Assembly (NCBI GenBank): GCA_947447465.1
Contig: CANFKE010000005.1
Location: 94,541-158,540 of the forward strand
Length of the DNA: 64,000 bases
Direction of reading: 5' to 3'
Source: Chitinophagaceae bacterium
Lineage (GTDB): Bacteria > Bacteroidota > Bacteroidia > Chitinophagales > Chitinophagaceae
Position numbers and translations under genes: made by a program. Every line of letters begins with the position of its first letter. The stretch's first letter is position 1. Of the stretch, positions 28,001 to 40,000 are shown one piece after another. The notes below the pieces were generated by a model. That model did not search any database, had not been told where the DNA came from, and worked only from the letters and a program-made list of their open reading frames with translations.

Positions 28001-31000
28001 TATCCTACTATCGCTTCGGCTACATACGCATGGACTCCAACATCCGGTGTAACTTCTACTGGCGCAGCAAGTACATCTGCTACAGTGCCATCTGCTACTA
28101 CTTATTCAGTAACAATTACAGATGCTACTACAGGTTGTAATGCAACGGCTACGGTGCCTGTAGGTATTTATCCTGTTGTTCCTGTAACCAACCCAACAGC
28201 TGTACCTACTGGTCTTACATTCTCAAGTACTACTTCATCAGGTACAACATTGAGCTTGACCGCAGCTTCACCTGCACCTACTAATTACCTGATCGTAAGA
28301 AGTACTGTTGCTTTCTCAGGGACGCCTACTGATAATACTACTTATGGTGTAAGTACTACATTGGGTAATGGTACTGTAGTGGCTAATGCTACAGCTGCAC
28401 CATTCTCTTTGATTGGTTTGAATGGTAATACTCAATACTACTTCACAGCTTTGCCATACAATGCTACCAGCTGTGCAGGGCCATTATATTATGTGGGTAC
28501 ACAGCCATCTCAGGGTGTTATCACCTGCCCTGCTACGCCTAGTACACCTGCGGTCTCTGCCGGTGGTCCTGGCGGTATGACGCTTACTTGGTCATCATCT
28601 ACAGGTGGCGGTGCTACTACTATTACTTATTCTGTTGCAGTGGCAACTGATGCTGCTTTCACAGCGCCTATCTCAGGTTCGCCATTTACTGCAACTACTA
28701 ATTCTTTAAATGTTACCGGTCTTACATCAGGTACTACTTATTATTATCGTGTCACTGCCATAGGTGCAGGTACTTGTAATAGTTCAGTATCAAGTTCTGG
28801 TAGTTATTTGTTACCTACTGCTGATTATAGCACAGTAACAATGACCGGTTTCAATCAAGACCTCGTTGCTGAAGGTTCGGCTGCTCCTACAGTAAGTACT
28901 TCTTTGGCTTTTGAAGGAGCATATGATTTCCTTTCTAAGGATTATAGTTATTCAACTGCTGTTACATATGGGTTGCCTATAAATGGTGCCTTCACCAGTG
29001 CTTCTACTGCTGGTGTACCTTACCAGTTGCCTGCTTATAACGGTAACAACTTCTTAAGAATTACCGGTTCAGCTATTGCCAGCCCGGTAACTTCAGGGAC
29101 TATTACATTAAGTACGCCTCAGTACGCAAGTAATTTATATGTTTCTGCTACAGGTAGTGCGGCATCAAATACAGTTAATTTCACTGTTAACTATACCGAC
29201 GGTTCTAGTGAAGCACCGGTAAGTGTTACCATTGCCGACTGGTATGGTGGTACGCCAAAATCATTGGCTGCAATTGGTCGTATCAGTCGTGCTACAGGTA
29301 CACCTCCCGATGGTACTGCTACAGATCCTAACTTATATGAATATTACCTGCCTATATCTGCTGCTAACTACACTAAGTTGATCAGATCTATTACTGTGGC
29401 AGCTACAGGTACAGGTGGTTACACTGCGGTAGGTGCCGTAAGTAAGAGAGCAGGTGTTATGCAGGCTTCTACTTCTTCATTGTCTGCTTTTGCATCAACT
29501 ACTGTTGGATGTAGCTCTACTACTTTGTCTTTTACTATTACAGGTTCTACTTTATATCCTACAAACGGTACTATAGTAGGTACAGCGCCTACGGGCTTCC
29601 AGATATCTGCAGATGGCACTACATGGGGTTCTACCGCTAACTTTATTTATTCAGGTAATGCAATGTCGGCGGTTCCTGTTTATGTAAGATTTACTCCTGT
29701 ATCAGTAGGTGCTGCTGCAGGTAACGTTACCTTCAGCGGTGGTACTGTCAATACTCCTCCTTCTATAGCAGTTTCAGGTACTGGTACTTTACTTTCTGTA
29801 AGTGCTTCATCTTCTGCTACCGGTGTGTTGTGTACAGGTGGTTCTGCTACCCTTTCAGGTTCAGGTTCAGGAGTAGCTTCTTATACATGGTCACCAGCTG
29901 CTGGCCTTAGTGCTACAACCGGTGCTGACGTAGTAGCTACGCCTACTGTTACAACTACATATACTGTTACAGGCTTTAATGCTACAGGATGTACTTCTGC
30001 TTCAAGTACCGTAACGGTTACTTATAACGAAAACACAACAGCAATATCTGCTCCGGGCGGTGCTTCTACTATCTGCTCTCCTGGTTCATTGGCATTGATA
30101 GAGACTGGTACCGGTGGTACATGGTCAACAACTGCTGCCGCTACTTTGGCTACTGTTAGCTCTGGTGGTGTGGTATATGCAGGTTCTGGTACAGGTGTTG
30201 CTTCTATTACTTACAGCAACCCTACCTGCGGTGGTGATGCTACTTACGATGTTACAGTATCTCCGGGTGGTTTCACTGTTCTGGTTACAGCATCTCCATC
30301 TGCCAACTATTGTAATAGCGGTTCGTCAATATCATTGACCGCTGATGATGGTGGTGCGGGTGCAGCCTTTACATGGAGCCCTGCTACCGGCCTGAGTGCT
30401 ACAACAGGTGCTACAGTATTTGCAAGCCCTTCTGCTACTACAGTTTACACTGTTACGGGTGGATTGGGAATATGCAGCAACTCATCTACGATCACTGTTA
30501 CCAATGTTACCCCTGCTGTTATTACAGGTGGTTCTGTAACAATATGCCGTGGTCAATCTACTACATGGTCAAGTGCTACTACTTTGGGTACATGGACTTC
30601 AAGTGATAATACCATTGCATCTGTTAACTCATCTACTGGTGTGGTTACTGGTACTGCTACTACGGTTTCAGGTACTGCTACTATCACATACACAGTTGGT
30701 GGTTGCTATGTAACTCGTAATATCTTCGTTAATATTCTACCTACTATTACTGCTACTCCTGCTACTGCTGCAGTATGCGGTGGTACTGGTGTTACGCTTA
30801 CTGCTTCAGGTGCTTCTACCTACTCATGGGCTCCGGGTACAGGCTTAAGTGCTGCTACCGGTGCTTCAGTCGTTTCAACTGCTGCATCAGCTATTACCTA
30901 TACTATCACAGGTACTACTGCTGCCGGTTGTACAAATACACTTTCTAAGGCTGTAGGTGTAGGTGCCGGTGTAAGTGCTACTGCTACTGCCAATACATTC

Positions 31001-34000
31001 ACAGTTTGTGCGGGTAGTCCTGTTACGTTGACAGGTGCCGGATATCTTTCATCTGGTACTTCTTACACCGTAACTTCAATTCCGTTCAGCTACGTTGCAT
31101 TGGATGGTTCGGCTACAAGCTCAGTAACAGGTGATGAAACCAACTCTGCTGCTTTATCGTTACCATTTACTTTCAATTTCTTCGGAACTAACTATACTCA
31201 GTTCTCATTGCAGTGTAATGGTTTCTTGACATTTGGTGCTACAATTCCGGGTACTAACTATAGCCCGAATAACTTGCCAAGTACAGGTAATCCGAATCCT
31301 GCTATCATATTGTTCGGTAGAGACTTGAATACCAATACTACTTTGGGTGCTACCAATCCGATCCAGTATGAAACATTTGGTACTGCTCCTAACAGAAAGT
31401 TTGTTGTTTACTTTAAAAATGTGAACACTTACGGAACTGATGACCTTGCATTTGATGGTCAGATCATTCTTTATGAAACAACCAATGTTATCGATATGAT
31501 GATCGCTCGTAAATCAGCATCATCTACTGCTAATACTGGTATTCAGAATGCTGGCGGCACACTGTATGCAAGTCCATTTGGTGCAACCAGTGTCAACGCT
31601 ACCGGTCTTACCAATACCGGTTACAGATTCTCTATTCCAATTCCTTCTCCTACTTATGCGTGGACTCCGTCTGCAGGTATCACAACCAGCACTGCTGCTT
31701 CCACTGCAGCTGCAGTACCTGCTACTACTACCTATTCTGTTACAGTTACCAACTCTGCAACAGGCTGTAGCGGTGTAGCTACTACTACTGTTAATACATG
31801 GCCTGCTGTTTTGCCTGCTATCAGTCCTGCTACAGTTACTGCTTGTATCGGTACGGCTACTACGCTGTCTATCGATCAGGTTACTGCAGGTACAGGTACA
31901 TGGTCTGCAGGTTCTTATACTTCAATAGCTACTGTTAACTCTTCTACAGGTGCGGTAACAGGTGTTTCTGCAGGTACTGCGGTGATCACTTATACCAACC
32001 TTTGTGGTACTACTACAACAAGAAATGTGACAGTTAATCCTAGTCCTACTGTAATTACCGTTACCCCTTCGGTTACCGGTCTTTGCTTGGGTGGTTCTGT
32101 TACATTGTCAAATGGTACTCCTGGTGGAAGCTGGACATCTTCAAATCCTAGTGTGGCTAGTATCGATGCCTCAACTGGTTTTGTTACTACTGTTTCTGGT
32201 GGTAGTATCACATTTACCTATGCTACAGGTTGCGGTGCGCCGGCTACTATTGGTTTTAACGTAAATGCTGCTCCGGTTGATATCACACCGTTAACAACAG
32301 TTGATGCCTGCGTAGGCCAGACAGTTACTTTGTCTGAAGCTTCTTTGGGTGGTACATGGGGTAGTTTAGATAACTCTATCGCTACTGTTAACGCAACAAC
32401 AGGTATCGTAACAGGTGTGGCTACCGGTACTGCTACTATCACTTATGGTAATGGTTGTGGTGCTGATGTAACTCGTGATGTTACCGTTAACCCTGCTCCG
32501 GGTCCTGTAGCTGGTTTTGGTACAATATGTCAGGGTACTGCAGCTACATTGACCAATTCATTGGCAGGTGGTACATGGGTAAGTTCTAACACAGCTATTG
32601 CTACTGTTGATGCGATCACCGGTCAGGTAGGTGGTGTTTCTGGTGGTACAGCTACTATTAGCTATGTAACTACCGGTTGTAATGCTGCAACTGCATCTGA
32701 GATCATCACTCCATTGCCTGCGGCAATAGGTGGTGCAACAGTAATGTGTATCTCTTCTACTACAACTCTGACCAACTCTGTATCTGGTGGTTCAAATCCA
32801 TGGTCTTCTACATCAGCTACAAGCAGTGGATCTATCAATACCGCTACAGGTGTTGTAACATCTACAGGCAACGTTGGTCCGATTATTGTTACTTATACTA
32901 ATACGTGTGGTTCTGTAAGTACTACACTCAACGTAATATCTACACCTTCTGCTATAGTGCCTGCTGCAACAAGCATCTGTGCTGCCAACGCTGCTCCGGT
33001 AATTCTTGCACAGGATTGTAGCTCATTGACAGGTCAGGTGCCTACAGGTGGTACTTGGTCAATTGTGAACACTGGTACCAACCCTGCTTCTACCAATAAC
33101 TGGAGATCTATTGCTACCGGTGCTGCATTCGGTTCATTCAGCCCTGGTTCATTGGTAGGTGGTGGAAACAACTACTTCGGTGCCAATGCCGATGGTGAAG
33201 GTTCAGGTACTGTTATCAAATCAGTACTTACTTCTCCTTCATTCTCTACTTTGGGTCTTACTGCCGCTACGCTTACTTTCAATAATGATGTATTCTCTAG
33301 TACTGCTTGGGATGCTGCATTGTCTGTTGAGTATTCTACCGATGGTGGTGTAAGCTGGATAGTTTTCCCTGGTACAGGTGCTACTACAGCAGGTGTTCTG
33401 GGTGGTGGTAACTTCTTTGGTGTAAGTAATACCGCATATTCTTCATGGTCTTCTGCTACGCCAAACAGTTATATTGCTATTCCTGCAGCTGCTCTTAATA
33501 AGGCTGATGTAAGGATCAGATATTATTACCATTCATCATATGGCTTCTATTGGGCTATCGATGATATCAAGATAGTAGGTAATGCTGTTGCCACTGCTGC
33601 AACTCAAACTACTGTTACAGATGCTACTCCGGGTGGTACATGGTCTCCGGCTTCAGGTGCTGTAGCCGCTACTGTTAACTCTGGTGGTACTGTGTTCGGT
33701 GTTTCTGCGGGTACAGGTAATATCACTTACTCTACACCTTGTGGTAATACTTCTACAGCTATCACAGTATTGGGTACTCCTGGTGTTATTTCAGGTGCGA
33801 GCTCAGTATGTGTGGGAGGTACTACTGCAGCACTTACCAACACTACTTCTGGCGGTACATGGGGTACTATGACACCATCTATTGCTACTGTTTCTGCTAC
33901 AGGTGTTGTTTATGGTGTTGCTGCCGGTACTGCTGTTATCACTTATTCTACAGGTTGTGGTGCAAGTGCATCAAAATCAATTACTGTTAATGCTATACCT

Positions 34001-37000
34001 ACTACATTGACCGGTGCTACTGCACTGTGTGCAACCGGTACAGGTTCATCAGGTGTTTTAGTTCCTAATAATGCTGTGTCTGGTGCCACTTGGTCTAGAG
34101 TATCAGGTACTGCTGCTACTATCAATGCTTCGGGTACTGTTACATCACTCCTTTCTAGCGGTAGTGGATCTGCAATCATGGGTTATACTAACGCATGTAC
34201 AGCATCACCAGTAACAGTTACAGTAACAGTTGGTTCAGGTGCTCCTGCTGCTGTTGCAGGTTCCAGCACACTTTGTGCTCCTCTTGCATCAGCTACTACA
34301 GTATTGTCTCAGGGCTTTAATACAGGTATGGTCGATTCTACAGGTGGTCTGTGGTCATTGTTCCACACAAGTGGTAACTATCCTGCTTTGTTTGCAAGAT
34401 ACACTACCACTACTACTACTACAGCTCCTGCCGCTACTGTTGGTAATGGTACAGCATTCATCATGTATAACCCTAATGGTACGTCGGCACAGGCTATCGT
34501 TACAGAATTGAGGTCTCCTTCATTCTCTACTTTGGGTATGACCGCAGGTACAATTAACTTCAATCAATACTTTGTTTACTCTGCAGGTACCTATACATTA
34601 GACTATTCTACTAATGGTGGTACTTCGTGGACAACTATTAGTTCATTCTCTACTAATACAGGTTCTGCTTCATTGGCTTCTACTACATCTACTGCATTGC
34701 CTGCAGGTGCGTTGAGCAATGCATCAGTAATACTCAGATGGATGTCTAGTGCTGCATCTTATGCTTCTAATAACTTATGGGCTTTGGATAATATGCGCGT
34801 TTATGGTTTCTATCAGCCATCAGCTAACTTCACAAGTGCTACTCCTGGTGGTACATGGTCAGTTAGCCCGGTTGCTCCTACTACTGTAAGTGTCGGTTCA
34901 TTCCCGGTAAACACTGTGGGTACTTTATATACTTCTAACGACGGTACTGCATCTGTTGGTTATGTTACTTCTTGTGGTACTGCCACTCCATTGAGCATCA
35001 CTATTTCTCGTGCTCCGGATGTGATCACAGGTACTGCAACTTCACTTTGTGCGGGTTCTTCAATAACACTTGGCATCAATAACGGTGCGGTTACAGGTGG
35101 TACATGGGGTAGCCTTAACACTGCTGTTGCAACAGTTAATGCCAGCACTGGTCAGGTATTTGGTGTGGCTCAGGGTAGTACAAGCATCACTTTCTCTACT
35201 CCTTGTGGTAGCCCTACTCCTTATGCAATATCTGTTCTTCAGGCGCCGGGTACTATTACAGGTAACACGGTTATCTGTACCAGCTCTACAGGTACATTGT
35301 ATAACTCTGCTACTACAGGAACATGGTCTGCAGGTGCTGGTATCAGCATTGGTTCTTCTACCGGTGTTATCACATCAACTGCTACTCCTGTTACCGGTGT
35401 TACAGTTACTTTCAGCAACATTTGCGGAAGTGCTACAACCACTGTTAGTGCTGCCAGCACTCCGGGTGCTATCGCAGGTTACACAACATTGTGTGTACCT
35501 TCTATAGCTGCTACTACGTTAGTATCTCAAAGCTGTACCTCACTTACCGGTTCTATCGGTGGTGCATGGACTATAGTTAATACTTCAGGTAATACATTGT
35601 CTTATTTCCAGGTGACAGCACCTACAGGATATGCTTCATTCCCTGCTTCAGGTGATGGTACATCTTACTTCGAGGCTGTTCCGAATGCTTACTCTGGTAA
35701 TACTATCACTCAATTACGTTCACCTTCATTTGCTACTACCTCAATGACCATAGCAACGGTTACTTATAACGAGTACTATTCTGCTATCCCTGGTGATGTA
35801 GTTACTGTTGACTACTCACTCGATGGTGGTTCGTCTTGGTCTAATATTACATCTTACGGTGGTACGTCTAATGGTTCAGGTACATACACATCCGGAACAC
35901 CTCAGCGTACATTGTATCTGCCTGTTGCAGCACTTGATCAGGCAAGCGTGAATCTAAGATGGTATTATGCTTCAAGCACTGGTAACGTATGGGCTGTAGA
36001 TAATATCAATGTAATTGCAGCTAAAACTGCTAGTGCATTGAGTAATGCTACTCCTGGTGGCTCATGGACCCCTACAACAGGTGCAGTCGCTACTGTTACA
36101 GGTGCTACGGGTATCGTACAGGCAGTTGGTGCAGGTACAGTATCTGTAGGTTATACAGCTTGCGCTAATACAGTTAACTCAACTATTACCGTTAAGGCTA
36201 TACCTGGTACTATCACTGGTGGTACTACAGTTTGCTCCGGTTCTTCGTTGACACTTTCAGTTTCTAATATTTCATTGACAGGTTCAGGTTCTTGGTCAGT
36301 TAGTGATGCAACTATAGCAACTATTACTTCAGGTGGTGTTATTACAGGTATCATTCCTGGTGTTGTAACAGTCAGCTACTCTAATGGTTGTGGATCTGCT
36401 GCAACATTATCATTCACAGTTAAGTCTCAGCCTGCTGCTATAGTTGGTGCGTCTTCAATGTGTCCAAGTGCTTCTCCTTCAACTTTGAGTACAACTACTT
36501 ATACTAATACTGTTGGTGGTGGTACATGGGGCAGTGGTAATACACTTGTAGCTACTGTTGGTACATTCTCTGGTGTTATCACTGCTGTGCCTGGTGTTAC
36601 TAGTGACTCTGCGCTTATCACTTACAGCAATGGTTGTGGAACTGCTGCTCAGCAGTGGGTATCAATAGATGGTTCTATGGATCCTATCGTTGGTGCATCT
36701 TCTATCTGTTCTTCACCTACAGCTCTGGTACAGACCAGCTTCGAAAGTGGTGTTCCTTCAATTGCAGGTTCTCCTGTTGATGGTTGGAGCTATGTACAGG
36801 GTACAGGTGCTGCAAACGGTTACTTCACAGGTATTGCCGGTGCATCTACTACATTGCCTACCAGCGGTGTTCCTGCAGGTGGTGGTACAAATGTGGTAAT
36901 GTTCGGTAGTAATACTATCGGTGCGGGTAATACTGCAGCCTTGGTATCTCCGGTGTTAGACCTAACAGGTGGTAATGGTGGTCGCGTAAGCTTCTACTTC

Positions 37001-40000
37001 TATCGCGATGGTACGGTAGGTACACCTGCTACTACTTATGATAGTGTTGCGGTTTACGTAAATACTACGCCAACTATCGGTGGTACAAGAATAGGTAGTG
37101 TTTGCCGCTCTAGAACATTGTCAACAGCGTTTACAGGTACTGTAGCAGCTGCTCAGTGGACTAAGTTGAATTACACTATACCTGCTGCATTCAATGGTGC
37201 TACTAACTACATTATCATCAAGGGTTACAGTGCCGGTGGTGGTAACAACATGTACTTGGATAGCTTGTTGATCAGAAATAACTCTGCAGTAGCTACACTT
37301 ACAGATGCTACCGGTGGTGGTGCTTGGAGCACATCAAATGGTACTGTCGCTACTATCACAAGTGTCGGTGTTATTTCATCTGCAGCGTCTATTACTACTT
37401 CTCAATCAGTTACAATTACATATGCCAACGCTTGCGGATCTACAACTCAGTTAGTAGCTGTTAATCCAACGCCTGGTACAAATACAGCTGGTGCTACAAC
37501 ACTTTGCGTAGGTGCTACTACTACTATGGTCAACTCTAACGTTGTTGCCGGTGGTATGTGGTCAACTTCAAACAGTGCGGTCGCTACAGTTGATGCTACT
37601 ACAGGTGATGTTACAGCGGTGGGTGCAGGTACAGCTCGTATCTCTTACACAGCTGGTTGCGGTCAACCTGGTGTAACTACAATAACAGTTAATCCTTTAC
37701 CAACAGTTGCATCTATCACACCATCTTCTACCGGTCTTTGCGCAGGTGCACAGCTTACGCTTACTGCAGGTGCAGTATCTGGTACTGGTGGTCTGGTTTC
37801 TTACAACTGGAGTGGTCCTGCAGGTTACTCTGCTACAGGTACTGCAACTGCAACTACATACACAGTTCCTGATGCTACTGCAACCGGTGTGTATAGTCTG
37901 TCAGTTACATACCCTGGTGTTGGTTGTACAAGTTCTACGGTACAAACTGGTACAGTAGATGTTAACGATTACCCTGCAGTTTACAACGTAACAGGTGGTA
38001 ATGGTTGTACTTCTACAGGTATTTCTGTAGGTCTGGATAACTCACAGAGCTCAGTTGTTTCTTACGCTCTGATCCGTACGCCATCTACTACAGTTGCTAC
38101 ATTGTCTGGTACTTCTACTACATTGACATTCTCTCCTATTGCTACAATCGGTACTTACATCGTTAAGGCTACAAGTGCAGTAGGTTGCGTATCTACAATG
38201 AATGGTGCTGATACTATCAATACTACTCCTTCTGCTTCAGTAAGCTCGGCTATGCCTAACATCTGCCAGCCTACTACATCTGCATCAGTTGGTCTGAGCA
38301 GTATAGTTGGTGCGCCTGACAGATATAGTGTTGCTTGGGATGCTACAGCATTGAGCGATGGTGGTTTCAGTAACATATCTTCTGCTACATTGTCTGGTTC
38401 TTCAGTAACGCTGATCTTCAACCCGGCTGGTGGTGCAGGTTCATTCGATGGTTCACTTACACTGTCTAATGCTGCTTGTACAAGTGCTCCTTATCCGGTT
38501 CACGTGATCGTTCATGCTAATCCTACTGTTTCAGTTACAGCTATCAACACACCATGCGTTGGTTATGCAGGTAGCATTGATTTCGCAGGTACAGATAGCG
38601 CTACAGTTTCTTACCAGCTCGATGGTGGTTCTACTCAGAGCTTCACTTTCAGTGGTACTACTAATAACCTTTCAACTGGTGTTATCACATCTGCTCATAA
38701 CTACCTGATCATAGATGCACACAATGCGGTTTGTACAACTGCTGTTGGCACTACCATCACTGTTGACCCTACGCCTATGGCTTGGGTAGGTGGTACTTCA
38801 GGTCACGAATCTGAGTGGGGTATTACTACCAACTGGAGTTGTGGTTTCGTTCCAACTATTGGTGATGACGTTTTGATCACGGCTGTTGCAAGTGGTTTCG
38901 ATCCTTACATACCTTCATCATTCTCTGCATACACTAGAAACCTGAATATCACAAGTGGTGGTGTATTGGTTATCGATGGTGGTGGTGCCGTTAATGTTAA
39001 GGGTGATTACAACAATGCCAATAACGTTGCAGGTAGTGGTGCTGTAATATTGAATGGTGCTACAGCTCAAACAATTACAGGTACTGGTAAGACCAATAAC
39101 CTGAAGTTGGAAAACACTGCTGGTGCAACGATCAACACTGGTTCACGTCTGGTAATAGGTAGCACAATTACAATTGCTGCCGGTACTTTGACAACCAATG
39201 ATAGTCTTGAATTGGCTTCTACAGATACTAACTCTACTGCTCGTGTTGCTTCATTGCCTGCTAGTGGTGCTGCAATATCTGGTAAGGTTAAGGTTGATCA
39301 GTATGTGATGGGCGGCTACCGCAGATATCGCTTCTGGAGTCATCCATACTCTGATACATTATCTCTCAGCCAGTTGCAGACTTACATTGATATCACTGGT
39401 CCTGGTGGTGCTACTAATGGTTTCAGAACTACAGGTTCTAATGCACCATCAGCATTCAGATTGGATCCTTATACAAGTAACTCTTCTGCTGGTTACGATC
39501 CGGGTTGGAAGCCATTCACTAAGATCAATAGCAGTGCTGCTGATTCTAACAGATTACATCCGGGTCAAGGTATCCGTCTGTTCTTCAGAGGTGCTAAGGG
39601 TGAAGGCTTAAGCTATGGTGCATTGAGCGGTGGTTACACACCATCTTCAGTTGTCGTAGCAATGTTGGGTCATGTTAATCAGGGTAACGTATCTATACCG
39701 CTTTCTCAAGGTACTGATGCTGTTCACCAGAGCTTCAACATGGTGGGTAATCCTTATCCTTCTCCTGTTGATATGGGTACTATCCTTTGGAATGCCAGAA
39801 ACAATGGTCAGATCACTGGTGCTGCGTTCTACATATTCGACCCTGCAATGGGTGCCGGTGGTAACTTCGTAACAGTTGGTTTGGGTACTACTTCTGCAGT
39901 TCCTTACTATGTTCAGGCTAACACTTGTATTCAGGTTAGTGCTGCATTTGATGGCGCGCATATCGACTTCACAGAGTCTGATAAATCAGCTAGCACATCA

